Part shown: positions 1 through 8,773 of the stretch, piece by piece | Layout of the letters: each line of letters opens with the position of its first letter | Position numbering within the stretch: position 1 is the stretch's first letter | Source: Rhabdobacter roseus | GTDB lineage: Bacteria; Bacteroidota; Bacteroidia; Cytophagales; Spirosomataceae | DNA length: 64,000 nt | Direction of reading: 5' to 3' | Assembly (NCBI RefSeq): GCF_014202275.1 | Contig: NZ_JACHGF010000006.1 | Span: forward strand, 1-64,000 | Notes under the pieces: model-generated | Database searches by the model: none | What the model saw: the letters and a program-made list of their open reading frames with translations, nothing else | Told to the model about the DNA's origin: nothing | Made by a program: the position numbers and the translations under genes

Positions 1-26
1 TACCAAGAAAGCACTGTGATAGTAGA

Positions 27-422
27 TTATTCAAAGAATATTAACTTGTACCAATTTGTAGAATCCGACTCCAAGAAATAGGGGGTTAGACCAAAATCAA
101 TACTCCATGTATGATTCAGGTGTTGTGGAACTTCCAAGGATTGCTGTACACGGGCTGGGAGCCTGCGTTTGACTTTCCTTCTTAAGTTTAGCCCCATGTG
201 AGTATAAATCCTATGGACACGTTTATGGTTTGCTTTTAATCCTTCATTACGAAGCCGGTTAAAGGCAAGCCAGAAGCCTTCCCTTGGAAATTGTTCTGCC
301 TTTTGAGACAAGAGCTGCATTAAAGTCGTATCATCTTTGATGGATTTATAACCAAATGAGGAACGGCTTAAGCTTAATGCACGACATGCCCTGCTTTTGT
401 TCGTACATTGTTCCAGAAGCAA
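27..422 (-). pseudogene. IS3 transposase OrfB, 3'-truncated
   Basis: This would encode the catalytic subunit of an IS3-family transposase. The frame contains the N-terminal helical region ([17 protein letters not shown]), the HTH_21-like segment ([21 protein letters not shown]) and the first catalytic Asp in WSIDF. About 20 unrelated residues and a stop then follow. Family members run to about 270-290 residues and carry two more acidic residues, so the DDE core is missing and this copy should be inactive. It has no good start codon of its own. Its frame is reached by -1 frameshifting from orfA through the slippery site at 461-467, giving an OrfAB fusion in the family's usual way. Confidence 0.85.
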
Positions 423-454
423 TTCTTCTATGATTTGCTTCTTCTGGCAGGGCT

Positions 455-721
455 TTAAAGCTTTTTTTCAATAATATACTTAGCTGCTTCTAGATCCAAA
501 GCTAGGTTGGAGTACATCCGTTTTAGCTTCGCATTTTCCTCTTCAAGCTCTTTGATCCGCTTTAGCTCTGATGCCGTCATACCGCCATAACGCTCTCGCC
601 ACTTATAAAAAGCGGCGCGACTTACACCATAGGTTCGGGCGATTTCTTCGACTTTCTTGCCGTTGTCGAACTCCTTGAGTATCGCGGCAATCTGGGTGGG
701 TGAAAATTTACTTGTCTTCAT
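455..721 (-). CDS. IS3-family transposase OrfA (HTH)
   Basis: DNA-binding subunit of an IS3/IS911-type transposase, 88 residues, the normal size. Residues about 5-45 form an HTH_Tnp_1 domain ([18 protein letters not shown], then [24 protein letters not shown]). A leucine-zipper-like tail follows ([24 protein letters not shown]). It ends in [10 protein letters not shown], with the slippery A-AAA-AAG immediately before the stop. OrfA alone binds the element ends, while the OrfAB fusion is the transposase in this family. The orfB partner here is truncated, so any activity would need a complete copy elsewhere in the genome. Confidence 0.9.
   Translation of the reverse strand: MKTSKFSPTQIAAILKEFDNGKKVEEIARTYGVSRAAFYKWRERYGGMTASELKRIKELEEENAKLKRMYSNLALDLEAAKYIIEKKL
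461..467 (-). other. -1 programmed frameshift heptamer
   Basis: On the minus strand the end of orfA reads GAA AAA AAG CTT TAA. This contains A-AAA-AAG in the correct phase for -1 slippage just before the orfA stop. The -1 frame continues as [20 protein letters not shown] straight into OrfB without a stop, as expected for IS3-family OrfAB synthesis. Confidence 0.8.
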
Positions 722-937
722 AATTACAATTTTAAAGTTAAAGATTTTATACTTTTAAATTGTACTATTTTTGGGGATGCTTACACTACTATAATCGCGT
801 TAGTTGGAATAGTACTGATTCCCTCCCTTGCCACGGGTTAATTACAAGACGATCATTTGACGGGATGGATTCAAGTTCAGCCCAAGTACTTTTTTCGGCC
901 CGCCGTTTTTCTGATCCATCGTATTTTTCATAAACCC

Positions 938-984
938 AAAAGAGCCGGGCCCTACGCAGCATACGCGCAGGCCCGGCTCTTTTT
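938..984 (-). terminator. Rho-independent terminator (bidirectional shape)
   Basis: Perfect inverted repeat AAAGAGCCGGGCC / GGCCCGGCTCTTT with an 18-nt loop, A-rich on one side and T-rich on the other, so it can act in either direction. It lies just beyond the 3' end of the minus-strand gene at 1016-1495 and would end the alcohol dehydrogenase transcript. Confidence 0.8.
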
Positions 985-1015
985 CAAAGTACCCCTTTAA
1001 AAAGTACCTTCGGTA

Positions 1016-1495
1016 CTATTTGCGCCGCAGGTAGGCTGCCACGGCCGTGGCCAGGAGCAGACCGGCCACTACCTTGGTCGCTACGGCTTTAGGATTGTGC
1101 TTGATCTGGGCTTTCCAACCCCTTTCCGCGAAGATATTGGGCACGCGGCCTTCCTTAAAATCCGCAATGACGCCTTCTATTTCGTCGACGCGGTCGGCCA
1201 GGAGCAGAGGAAGCCAGTGGCCGTAGCTGTTTTCGCTAAACTGAAAAGCGTACCGCCGGATCTTGCCACTGAGCCCGTTAGGCGGCAGGGTAGTTCCGAA
1301 AACGGCCGTGAGGTTGGGCCGTTCGTTGGAATGAAGTACCTCCGTCGTGACGGACTGCTGCGTGGGGCGCTCCCAGTTGTAGCCTTTTTGCTCCTCGTTG
1401 GTGCGGCGCTTGATGGGGTAGGTCGGATCGTTTTTCGGATCGGCGTCTACGCCCCAGCCTTTGATATGCGAGTAATCTTTTGCTAAATGTTCCAT
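1016..1495 (-). CDS. Conserved hypothetical protein with C-terminal membrane anchor
   Basis: A 159-residue protein that I do not recognise by function. The first ~120 residues are hydrophilic and rich in Trp, Pro and Asn (GWGVDADPKNDPTYPIK, YNWERPTQQ). The C-terminus holds one hydrophobic segment (VVAGLLLATAVAAYL) followed by RRK, the layout of a tail-anchored inner-membrane protein. There is no signal peptide. It starts 12 bp after the alcohol dehydrogenase stop on the same strand, so the two are probably co-transcribed and functionally linked. A strong terminator follows. Its role is unknown. Confidence 0.75.
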   Translation of the reverse strand: MEHLAKDYSHIKGWGVDADPKNDPTYPIKRRTNEEQKGYNWERPTQQSVTTEVLHSNERPNLTAVFGTTLPPNGLSGKIRRYAFQFSENSYGHWLPLLLADRVDEIEGVIADFKEGRVPNIFAERGWKAQIKHNPKAVATKVVAGLLLATAVAAYLRRK

Positions 1496-1507
1496 AAGAA
1501 ATCGTCG

Positions 1508-2662
1508 TTACGTTCTGGCTGATGGGGGAATAAGGACCGTCTTGATGCAATTGTCGAGCTTGTCGGAGAAAATGCGGTAGGCGTCGGCCACTTCTTCCAG
1601 AGGTACCCGGTGCGTGATCATCCCCTTCGGATCGATCCGGCCGTTCTGGACGTGGTCGATCAGTTTGGGCAGCAGGCGCTTCACCGAAGCCTGGTTGGCC
1701 CGGATCGTAATGCCTTTGTTCACGACGTTCCCGATGGGCACCAGGTTGTCGGTAGGACCGTAGACGCCCACAATCGACACGATACCCCCCTTTTTGACGG
1801 AGTTGATGGCCCAGTGCAGCGCCGTAGCCGAGCCCGCCTGGAGCATGAGCTTCCGGCCGGTGATGGTTTGCAGGGCATTCCCGGCGGCGTCGGCCCCTAC
1901 GGCATCGATACACACGTCGGCCCCCATCCAGTCGGTGGTTTTTTTGATAAAAACGACGGGATCATCCATCGAGCGGAAGTTATAGGCTTCGCACTGGGCG
2001 TAGTTTTTGACAAATTCGAGCCGGTACTCCACGTGATCGATCACGATGACGCGCCCCGCTCCGAAGAGCCAGGAACACTTGGCCGCCATGATCCCGATGG
2101 GCCCTGCCCCAAAAATAACCACCGTATCGCCGGGCTGAATGCCGCCCATCTCAGCGGCCTGGTAGCCCGTAGGTACCACGTCGGTGAGCAGTACGGCGTC
2201 GTCGGGGTCCATGCCGGGTGGAATCACCGTGGGGCCCACGTCGGCGTAAGGTACCCGTACGTACTCGGCCTGGCCGCCGTGGTAGCCACCGGCCGTGTGC
2301 GAATACCCAAAAATACCCCCCACGGCTGTAGCCTCGGGATTGGATTCGTGGCAGTTGCCGTAGAGTTCCTGTTTACAAAAAGCGCACTTGCCGCAGGCAA
2401 TGTTGAAAGGTACCAGTACGTTGTCGCCCACTTTAAGCTTCTGTACCTCCGAGCCTACTTCTTCCACGACGCCTACAAACTCATGACCAAAGGTAGATCC
2501 CACGCGCGTGTCGGGCACCAGGCCGTTGTACAGGTGCAGGTCGGACCCGCAAATGCAGGAGCGCGTTACCCGCACGATGGCATCTTCCGGATGCTGGATC
2601 TCGGGCATGGGTTTGTGATCGATGCGGACCCGCAACGGGCCCCGATAATTCATTGCTAGCAT
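1508..2662 (-). CDS. Zinc-dependent alcohol dehydrogenase (formaldehyde dehydrogenase-like)
   Basis: Cytoplasmic NAD(P)-dependent medium-chain dehydrogenase, 384 residues, of the FdhA-like Zn-ADH group. The catalytic zinc site is visible as CICGSDLH (Cys and Asp region) and GHEFVGVVEEVG (His-Glu). The structural-zinc cysteines appear as CGKCAFCKQELYGNC. The Rossmann fold motif is GAGPIG, with the acidic residue of VIVID after strand 2. The substrate cannot be fixed; short-chain alcohols or formaldehyde are typical for this group. An AGGAG sits directly before the first ATG and 10 nt before a second in-frame ATG at 2653, so the shorter start is possible. It probably shares a transcript with the downstream 159-residue protein. 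Confidence 0.92.
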   Translation of the reverse strand: MLAMNYRGPLRVRIDHKPMPEIQHPEDAIVRVTRSCICGSDLHLYNGLVPDTRVGSTFGHEFVGVVEEVGSEVQKLKVGDNVLVPFNIACGKCAFCKQELYGNCHESNPEATAVGGIFGYSHTAGGYHGGQAEYVRVPYADVGPTVIPPGMDPDDAVLLTDVVPTGYQAAEMGGIQPGDTVVIFGAGPIGIMAAKCSWLFGAGRVIVIDHVEYRLEFVKNYAQCEAYNFRSMDDPVVFIKKTTDWMGADVCIDAVGADAAGNALQTITGRKLMLQAGSATALHWAINSVKKGGIVSIVGVYGPTDNLVPIGNVVNKGITIRANQASVKRLLPKLIDHVQNGRIDPKGMITHRVPLEEVADAYRIFSDKLDNCIKTVLIPPSART

Positions 2663-2954
2663 ACTCCTCTCCTTTCTTTACATTTAGTGGATTATTTTAA
2701 AACACAGCTACCTCCATCTTGCCGCGCCGTTGGGTACATCCCTGCATTAAGCCCGGAGCCTACGGGTGAAAGCGGGGTAGGGAAGTAGTGTTGTGCGTAG
2801 TTATAAAATAGTATGCCACTGAAAAGGAATAGGATAGAGCGGAAAGAATGGTTTTTGTGTACATTATTCCCGGCCCAAAAGAGCCACAGTAAAAAGGAGA
2901 GTGGGGTACTTTTGGGCTGCTTTTGCCGATCTAGCGTCGGCTTACAGGTACCCG

Positions 2955-4109
2955 TTACTTGTTGGGTTTGAAAAAGTCCTTGGGCGAAATTGCCTGAAAA
3001 ACAATCGTTTCGTAAGGACTTTTTGTCCCGGCTTCGTACAGGCACGCGATGTAGCCCCTGGGCAGCACGGCCAGGCTGGAGTAGGCCGACGGCCCGCTGT
3101 GCAGCGTCTGGAGCCGGGGCCAGGTTTTGCCTTCGTCGAAGCTGGCGCGTAGCGTGAGGTGGCGGCGCTTGGTGGTACTGGCCGGGTTCAGGAACAGCAG
3201 GGTACTTTTCTTTTTGCGGCCCCGCGGCCAGGCGTAGCGCAGCAGGGCCGCCTGGCACACGGGCTCCACCAGCTCCGGGGCATCTTCGGGGGCGGTCCAG
3301 CTGAGGCCGCCGTCGTAGCTGAGGGCTTGGGCGCGCCGGGCCCGGCCCAGGTACGAGCGCATGTTCATGAGCAAAGTACCGTTGCCGTCGGCCAGCTCCA
3401 CTACCTGGCATTCGTTCATTTTGGGCGTGATGCTGCCGCCCAGCTGCCAGCTCTGGCCGTGGTCGTCGCTGTAGATTACGTGTGCGCCGTACTCGTAGGG
3501 GCCGTTGCGCAAGGTACCTTTCGGGTCGTCGTAGCTGAAGTCGCAGGGGATCACCAGGCGGCCCTGGTGCGGGCCGTGCCGGAGCTGGATGCCCACGCCC
3601 GGCCCCGTGGCGTACCAGCCCCATTCGGGTTTTTTGGTAGTTTGAGTAATGTCCAGCGGTGCGGACCAGCTCAGGCCGTCGTCGTCGCTTTTCATGGCCC
3701 ATACGGTGCGGGTACCCTGGCTGGTTTTCTTGATGATGTCCGCCTCGTGGTCGTGGCCCAGGTTGTGCGTCAGCAGCAGCCAGATCGTCCCGGTGGCTTC
3801 GTCGAGTACGGGGCAGGGATTGCCGCAGGTATTTGGGCCGTCGTCCCAAAGTACCCTTTGTTCGCTCCAGGTACTTCCGCCGTCGGTGGAGCGTTTCAGC
3901 AGGATGTCGATATTCCCGGCGTCACCGGCGCCGTCCTGGCGGCCTTCACAAAAAGCCAGCAAAGTACCTTGCGGGGTACTGAGCAGGGCGGGAATGCGGT
4001 AGCTCTTGTACGCGCCTTCGCCCGCTTGAAACAAAGGTACCTGGCCGACTGCGGGAAGGCAGTAGAGCGTAATGAAGCCAATAACAAAAGCACGGAGGCG
4101 CGTTTTCAT
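2955..4109 (-). CDS. Secreted exo-alpha-sialidase (GH33-like)
   Basis: Predicted to hydrolyse terminal sialic acids from glycans in the periplasm or outside the cell. From the ATG at 4109, residues 1-23 form a signal peptide ([23 protein letters not shown]). The sialidase hallmark YRIP follows ([13 protein letters not shown], arginine-triad Arg). At least four Asp-box (SxDxGxxW) repeats are present: [24 protein letters not shown] and SYDGGLSW, plus the degenerate SFDEGKTW. A six-bladed propeller of about 385 residues is normal for the family. A longer upstream in-frame start would spoil the signal peptide. It lies 92 bp after the histidine kinase stop on the same strand. No SusC/SusD pair or other sialic-acid gene is nearby, so the substrate source is unknown. 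Confidence 0.88.
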   Translation of the reverse strand: MKTRLRAFVIGFITLYCLPAVGQVPLFQAGEGAYKSYRIPALLSTPQGTLLAFCEGRQDGAGDAGNIDILLKRSTDGGSTWSEQRVLWDDGPNTCGNPCPVLDEATGTIWLLLTHNLGHDHEADIIKKTSQGTRTVWAMKSDDDGLSWSAPLDITQTTKKPEWGWYATGPGVGIQLRHGPHQGRLVIPCDFSYDDPKGTLRNGPYEYGAHVIYSDDHGQSWQLGGSITPKMNECQVVELADGNGTLLMNMRSYLGRARRAQALSYDGGLSWTAPEDAPELVEPVCQAALLRYAWPRGRKKKSTLLFLNPASTTKRRHLTLRASFDEGKTWPRLQTLHSGPSAYSSLAVLPRGYIACLYEAGTKSPYETIVFQAISPKDFFKPNK

Positions 4110-4201
4110 AAACCAAGTAGCAGACAAGATGCCACGGGTTTATAAAGTACCCCCACGCCCCAATTTACCCAGTGAAAGGTACTTTGTACTCAAAAGGAAA
4201 G

Positions 4202-5533
4202 TCAAAAAGCAAGCCGGAACACCGTACCCTGGCCCACGACAGAAATGGCGCTCAGCTGGCCGCCGTGCTGCTGCAGGATCTGCCGCGACAGGCTGAGGCC
4301 AATGCCCGAGCCGGTTTTTTTAGTGGTGTAAAAAGGAATAAAAATCTTCTCCAGCGCTTCGGGCTCAATGCCGCTGCCGTTGTCTTCTACCTCGATGATG
4401 ACCTGGTCGGAGGTGGTGAAAGCCCGCAGCTTAATGAGCGGCGAAGGCTGCCCCGTAAATACTTCCAGAGCGTTCTTGACGAGGTTGATAAGTACCTGCT
4501 GAAGCTGATCGGCGTCGGCCTTGATGGACAAAGCCTCGTTGCCAACGTCCACGGTCCAAAGTACCCCCGCCGACGTCAGGTCGGCCTGCATGAATTGTAT
4601 CACGTCGTGCAGCAGCTCGCGCACTTCTACCTGGCGCAGGTTGGGCTTGGGGAGCGTGGTGAAATCACGGTACGCATTCACGAATTGCATCATCCCCTGG
4701 CTGCGTTTTTCCAGCGTTTGTAGGGCTTCTTTGAGGTCATCCACCGACTCCTGGTTGGAGGTACTTGGCTCGATGTCCTCGTTGACGATCAGGCGCATGG
4801 TACCTACCAGCGACACGATGGGCGTCATGGAGTTCATGATTTCGTGGCGCAGCACGCGCGTCAGGTTTTGCCACGATTCCACTTCTTTTTGCTGGAGCTC
4901 GGTACCGATATTTTGCAGCGCCACGATCCTTACCCAGGTACCCCGCAGCTGCATGGAAGTACCCTGTACGGCCAGGGGCTGGTCGTTGGGGGTATTGTAG
5001 AGCTCACGCACGCCCGTTTCGAGCTGCGAAAGGAGCTCAAACAGCTTGGGGTGTGCCTCACGCAGCTCGCTGAGCTGCCGCAGGCGGTAGATACCCAGCA
5101 TACGGAGGGCGGCGTTGTTGATGAGGTTTACCTGGCCTTTGGCGTCGAAAGTAATGAGGCCGGTGCTGATGTGCTGCACGATGGCGTTGAGGTACTGGAG
5201 GTTGGTTTCTTTTTCGGCCCGCGCCTGCCGAAAGGCCGTAAGTACTTCGTTGAATTGCTGATTTAGCTCCTGAAACGTCGAGCCCATTTTGTTGTCGGCC
5301 CTAAATTTAATGGCGAAGTCGGAGTACCGCACCGACTCCAGAAAGCGAATAAATTTCCGGTTGAAGCCCGTTACGTAGAGGTACAGGCTCTGACCCAGCA
5401 ACAGCATGGCGATCAGTGCGAGCGAGATCGGTAGCCAGGAACGATGGGGCTGCACCGACAAGTACCCCACGACCACCCCCACGGCCATGATCAGGATGAT
5501 TCGCCAAAATATGCCAATGGAAAAGTGCCGCAT
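4202..5533 (-). CDS. NtrB-like sensor histidine kinase
   Basis: Inner-membrane sensor kinase, 443 residues. Two N-terminal transmembrane helices (about 10-28 and 34-52) are followed by a linker and a PAS-like region (about 105-210). The HisKA domain has its phospho-acceptor His in RHEIMNSMTPI, and the HATPase domain shows the N box (INLVKNALE), G1 (DNGSGI), F box (FIPFYTTK) and G2 (GSGIGLSLS). This architecture is that of kinases paired with NtrC-type regulators. The best partner in the window is the regulator at 9522-10868, about 4 kb away across the thiamine operon. The start codon abuts the stop of the HAD phosphatase gene, so these two are translationally coupled. Confidence 0.9.
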   Translation of the reverse strand: MRHFSIGIFWRIILIMAVGVVVGYLSVQPHRSWLPISLALIAMLLLGQSLYLYVTGFNRKFIRFLESVRYSDFAIKFRADNKMGSTFQELNQQFNEVLTAFRQARAEKETNLQYLNAIVQHISTGLITFDAKGQVNLINNAALRMLGIYRLRQLSELREAHPKLFELLSQLETGVRELYNTPNDQPLAVQGTSMQLRGTWVRIVALQNIGTELQQKEVESWQNLTRVLRHEIMNSMTPIVSLVGTMRLIVNEDIEPSTSNQESVDDLKEALQTLEKRSQGMMQFVNAYRDFTTLPKPNLRQVEVRELLHDVIQFMQADLTSAGVLWTVDVGNEALSIKADADQLQQVLINLVKNALEVFTGQPSPLIKLRAFTTSDQVIIEVEDNGSGIEPEALEKIFIPFYTTKKTGSGIGLSLSRQILQQHGGQLSAISVVGQGTVFRLAF

Positions 5534-6204
5534 CAGTCAGGTTTTAATTTGGGGCTCAAAGTAAGAAATTGCGGATCAAAATCAGCGAGGGACTTCATTT
5601 TAAAATGGGCCAAATCAAATTTAGGATCGTCGTACTCGTAGGGCGCGGGTACGGCTACGGTTAGCATTCCGGCGGCCTGAGCGGCGCGCAGGCCCGTGTG
5701 GGAGTCTTCCAGCGCCAGGCACTGGTGCGGAGCTAGCCCGAGCAGCCGGGCCGTGCTCAGGTACACGGCGGGGTGCGGCTTGCCGTGGGCTTCCAGCTCG
5801 GCGGAGTGCCAGGTTTCAAAGTACCCCACCAGCCCCAGCTTCCGCAGCACGGCTTCGATCAGGGGGCGGTCGGAGGCGGAAGCGACGGCCAGCCGGTAGC
5901 CCGCCCCGTGCAGGTACCTGACCAGCTCCAACGCGCCGGGCATAGGTACCACGGTGTCGACAATGAGCTGCCGTCCCAGCGCCAGAATGTCGTTTTCTAG
6001 CGCGTGGTGGTGATCTCCTTCCCAGGGCTGCTGCGCGTAGCAAAAGTCCAGAAAAAGCTTCGTAGAAAGCCCCACGGTTTGGCGGCACAGGTCGTCGGTG
6101 AGCGTCACGCCCACGCGTTGCATTACCTGCTCGGCGGCCTGCCGCCATAGGTCCTCGGAGTCGATGAGGAGACCGTCCATATCGAAAATAACTGCCCGGA
6201 TCAT
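5533..6204 (-). CDS. HAD-superfamily phosphatase (beta-phosphoglucomutase/HxpB-like)
   Basis: Cytoplasmic HAD subfamily IA hydrolase, 223 residues. Motif I is DMDGLLIDSE (nucleophile and acid Asp), motif II is the Ser of VASAS, motif III is the Lys of GKPHPAVY, and motif IV is ALEDSHTGLRAA. A four-helix cap follows motif I. Family members remove phosphate from sugar phosphates such as 2-deoxyglucose-6-phosphate or hexitol phosphates, or act as phosphoglucomutases; the exact substrate is not readable here. The gene's end overlaps the start of the histidine kinase gene, but a functional link to signalling is not evident. Confidence 0.88.
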   Translation of the reverse strand: MIRAVIFDMDGLLIDSEDLWRQAAEQVMQRVGVTLTDDLCRQTVGLSTKLFLDFCYAQQPWEGDHHHALENDILALGRQLIVDTVVPMPGALELVRYLHGAGYRLAVASASDRPLIEAVLRKLGLVGYFETWHSAELEAHGKPHPAVYLSTARLLGLAPHQCLALEDSHTGLRAAQAAGMLTVAVPAPYEYDDPKFDLAHFKMKSLADFDPQFLTLSPKLKPD

Positions 6205-6252
6205 GTTACTTTTTTTGATTTAGGCCAAAAGTACTACTTTTGATCTAAGAAT

Positions 6253-6333
6253 GGCTTTGGGGGTGTCCTCTTGCAAGGACTGAGATAATACCCTTTGAAC
6301 CTGATACAGTTGAGACTGTCGTAGGGAAAAGCA
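6253..6333 (+). promoter_or_regulatory. TPP riboswitch (THI element)
   Basis: The conserved core is visible: CTGAGATAATACCCTTTGAA, then CCTGATACAG, then GTCGTAGGGAA. P1 closes by pairing GCTTT (6254-6258) with AAAGC (6328-6332), and the GTCCTCTTGCAAGGAC hairpin forms the optional P3a-type arm. It lies 120 bp upstream of thiM and reads in the same direction, so it should shut off the salvage operon when thiamine pyrophosphate is plentiful. No clear intrinsic terminator was seen between it and the GTG start, so control may act on translation. Confidence 0.95.
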
Positions 6334-6453
6334 GATGGATCAGGGGTACTTTCCTGCCATCGCTCCTGGGGTACCTGGTACCTGTTTCCTCCTTCCGTTT
6401 CGAGTATCGTCCGGCCAGCCTCTTTCCTTTTCTTATCCTAACTCTGATACCCC

Positions 6454-7293
6454 GTGAAAGACAACCTTAAACAACTGCTCCAGACCTTGCGCGAAACGTC
6501 CCCGCTGGTGCACAATATTACCAACTACGTGGTCATGAACTACACCGCCAACGCCCTGCTGGCCGTGGGGGCCTCGCCCGTGATGGCCCACGCCGTAGAA
6601 GAAGTGGAAGAAATGACCAGCATTGCCGGGGCGCTGGTGGTGAACATAGGTACCTTGTCGGCCCCTTGGGTGGCGGGCATGAAGCTGGCCATGAGGCAAG
6701 CGGCTACCCTGGTGAAGCCCACCGTGCTGGACCCCGTAGGCGCCGGGGCTACGTCTTATCGAAACCAGGTACTTGCCGAGCTCATGGAGGCGGCCGCGCC
6801 GGATTTGATCCGGGGCAACGCGTCCGAAATCATGGCCCTGGCCGGGCTGAGCGTACAAACCAAAGGGGTTGATAGTACCATGTCGTCATTGAGTAGTGTA
6901 GAAGCGGCTCGGGCCCTGAGCGACCGCTACGGCTGCGTAGTAAGTGTGAGCGGCGCGGTGGATGTGATTGTGGATGTTGATAAAATGGCCTACGTCGCCA
7001 ACGGCCACCCCATCATGACGCGCGTAACCGGCATGGGCTGTGCGGCTTCGGCCCTGGCGGGGGCTTTTTGCGCCGTGGAAAAAAATGTATTCGAAGCGGC
7101 GATCGCCGCGGCGGCCACGATGGGCGTTTGCGGAGAGCTGGCGGCCAGTACGCTGGCGGCCAGCGCCCTGGATGGACAAGGCCGGGTACTACCGGGTAGT
7201 TTTCAGATGGCCTTCCTGGATGCCCTCGCCAGCCTCACGCCCGAGCAACTGGCCGAAAAAGCCAACGTTCGTCTGGACTCAAAATCTGCCTGA
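6454..7293 (+). CDS. thiM: Hydroxyethylthiazole kinase
   Basis: Phosphorylates 4-methyl-5-(2-hydroxyethyl)thiazole with ATP, a salvage step of thiamine synthesis in the cytoplasm; 279 residues, normal length. Characteristic stretches are SPLVHNITNYVVMN near the N-terminus, PVGAGATSYR in the middle, GNASEIMALAG, and the catalytic loop TRVTGMGCAASALAGAF with its conserved Cys. The start is a GTG, since no ATG lies close upstream in frame. It is the first gene after the TPP riboswitch, and its stop overlaps the thiE start, so the operon is translationally coupled. Confidence 0.95.
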   Translation: MKDNLKQLLQTLRETSPLVHNITNYVVMNYTANALLAVGASPVMAHAVEEVEEMTSIAGALVVNIGTLSAPWVAGMKLAMRQAATLVKPTVLDPVGAGATSYRNQVLAELMEAAAPDLIRGNASEIMALAGLSVQTKGVDSTMSSLSSVEAARALSDRYGCVVSVSGAVDVIVDVDKMAYVANGHPIMTRVTGMGCAASALAGAFCAVEKNVFEAAIAAAATMGVCGELAASTLAASALDGQGRVLPGSFQMAFLDALASLTPEQLAEKANVRLDSKSA

Positions 7294-7934
7294 TGGAGCC
7301 CAACCTGGACTTGTACCTGGTCACCGACGAGCCCGCCTGCCTGGGCCGGGACCTGCTGGAGGTCGTAGAAGAAGCCGTGCGGGGCGGGGCTACGCTGGTG
7401 CAGCTGCGCGAAAAAACGCTGGATACCCGCGCCTTTGTGGAAAGGGCTACGCGCCTGAAGGAGCTCCTGCGCCCCTACGGCGTTCCGCTGCTGATCAACG
7501 ACCGCCTCGACGTAGCCCTGGCCGTCGACGCCGACGGTGTACACATCGGGCAGTCGGACATGCCCTACGCCCGGGTGCGGCAGTTGCTCCCGCCCGGTAA
7601 GCTCATCGGCCTCTCGGTCGAGACGCCCGAGCAGGTCCTAGAGGCCGAGCCCTGGGACCTCACCTACCTGGCCGTGAGCCCGCTCTACGCCACGCCCTCC
7701 AAAACCGACCACGCTACGCCCTGGGGCCTGGAAGGGTTGCGCTGGGTACGTCAGCACAGCCGCCACCGGCTGGTGGTAATCGGCGGACTGAACGCCGCCA
7801 CCATTCCCGAGGCCATTGCCCACGGGGCCGACGGTGTGGCGGTGATTTCGGCCATTTGCAGCGCACCTTCGCCCGGAGAAGCGGCGCAGGTACTTTACCA
7901 ACAAATTACCCACTCCTTAGCCCAAAGAACATGA
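7293..7934 (+). CDS. thiE: Thiamine-phosphate synthase
   Basis: Joins HMP pyrophosphate and HET phosphate to give thiamine monophosphate. The protein has 213 residues and the TIM-barrel pattern of the family: [10 protein letters not shown] (pyrophosphate/HMP contacts), [22 protein letters not shown] (Asn-Asp and Asp-Gly-His-Gly signature) and [28 protein letters not shown] (phosphate-binding end of the barrel). It overlaps thiM by one base at its ATG and thiD by four bases (ATGA). The position between the thiazole kinase and the HMP-phosphate kinase fits a complete salvage route from HET and HMP to thiamine phosphate. Confidence 0.95.
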   Translation: MEPNLDLYLVTDEPACLGRDLLEVVEEAVRGGATLVQLREKTLDTRAFVERATRLKELLRPYGVPLLINDRLDVALAVDADGVHIGQSDMPYARVRQLLPPGKLIGLSVETPEQVLEAEPWDLTYLAVSPLYATPSKTDHATPWGLEGLRWVRQHSRHRLVVIGGLNAATIPEAIAHGADGVAVISAICSAPSPGEAAQVLYQQITHSLAQRT

Positions 7935-8773
7935 AAAGATACCCCACCGTAAAAAGATACCCCACCGTACTCACCATTGCGGGCTCCGACAGCGGCGGCG
8001 GCGCCGGTATCCAGGCCGATCTGAAAACCATCGCGGCGCTGGGCGCGTACGGGGCGTCGGTCCTTACGGCGCTCACGGCCCAGAATACGCAGGGCGTGCG
8101 CGGCATTCATCCCGTACCGCCGGATTTTGTCGAAACCCAGCTGAACGCCGTTTTTGAAGACATTACCGTCGATGCCGTCAAGATCGGGATGGTAGACGCG
8201 GGAGCCGTAGCGGAGGTGATTGCCATGGTGCTGGACCGCTATCAGCCCACGCAGGTGGTTTTTGACCCCGTGATGGTAGCCACCAGCGGGGCGCGCCTCA
8301 TCCGCGACGAAACGGTGGAGGTACTTTGGCAAACGCTCTTTCCCCGCGCTACGCTCATTACGCCCAACCTCGACGAGGCGCAGGTACTGGTAGGCTGGCC
8401 CATTGATTCCCTGGAAAAAATGAAAACCGCCGCGCTGGAGCTGGTGCAGCGCGGCTGCCGGGGGGTACTTTTGAAGGGCGGCCACCTGCTGGGCCCCCGG
8501 CTGTACGACGTCCTGGCGCTGGAAGGAGAGGAGGTACCTCAGGTATTTGAGTCGGTGCATATCGAAAGTGCCAACGTACACGGTACGGGCTGTACGTTGT
8601 CGTCGGCCGTAGCTACCTACCTGGCGCTGGGGTACCCGCTGGCCGAGGCGATCGCGCGGGCCAAGGAGTACGTAGCGGGGGCCATTGAGGCGGGCCGCGA
8701 GGTCACGACCGGCCACGGACACGGCCCGCTCAACCATTCGTTTTCTCCCCAAAAAATGCAACTATTCTCATGA
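7931..8773 (+). CDS. thiD: Hydroxymethylpyrimidine (phosphate) kinase
   Basis: Phosphorylates HMP to HMP-P and then HMP-PP. The ribokinase-like fold is shown by [19 protein letters not shown] at the N-terminus, [15 protein letters not shown] in the middle and the anion-hole motif [18 protein letters not shown] near the C-terminus. The ATG at 7931 overlaps the thiE stop (ATGA) and gives 280 residues; longer in-frame starts lie wholly inside thiE and are unlikely. The first residues contain a duplicated KRYPTV, caused by an 18-bp tandem repeat, before the usual [11 protein letters not shown]. The gene ends in another ATGA overlap with tenA. Confidence 0.95.
   Translation: MKRYPTVKRYPTVLTIAGSDSGGGAGIQADLKTIAALGAYGASVLTALTAQNTQGVRGIHPVPPDFVETQLNAVFEDITVDAVKIGMVDAGAVAEVIAMVLDRYQPTQVVFDPVMVATSGARLIRDETVEVLWQTLFPRATLITPNLDEAQVLVGWPIDSLEKMKTAALELVQRGCRGVLLKGGHLLGPRLYDVLALEGEEVPQVFESVHIESANVHGTGCTLSSAVATYLALGYPLAEAIARAKEYVAGAIEAGREVTTGHGHGPLNHSFSPQKMQLFS
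7934..7969 (+). repeat. 18-bp perfect tandem repeat inside thiD start
   Basis: AAAAGATACCCCACCGTA occurs twice without spacing (7934-7951 and 7952-7969). It is in frame and adds six residues (KRYPTV) to the ThiD N-terminus ahead of the first conserved strand. It looks like a recent slippage duplication. Confidence 0.95.

Larger units (their letters stand above)
27..785 (-). mobile_element. IS3-family insertion sequence, truncated
   Basis: Remnant of an IS3/IS150-like element carrying orfA and the 5' part of orfB on the minus strand. A plausible outer end is the minus-strand sequence beginning TGTAAGCATCCCC, which ends near 785. No matching opposite end is visible because the orfB reading frame leaves transposase-like sequence just after the first catalytic Asp, near 95. 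The element cannot supply a complete DDE transposase from this copy. The boundary at the left is uncertain. Confidence 0.75.

Noticed and set aside
1610-2659. Long plus-strand open frame opposite the alcohol dehydrogenase
   Set aside because: It mirrors the minus-strand gene, which has clear zinc and Rossmann motifs. The mirror protein has no family features and arises from high GC.
2692-3849. Minus-strand open frame overlapping the sialidase in another frame
   Set aside because: Arg/Pro-rich low-complexity product; the sialidase frame has a signal peptide and Asp boxes.
7895-8761. Long minus-strand open frame opposite thiD
   Set aside because: A shadow of thiD with no recognisable motifs; thiD is embedded in a riboswitch operon.
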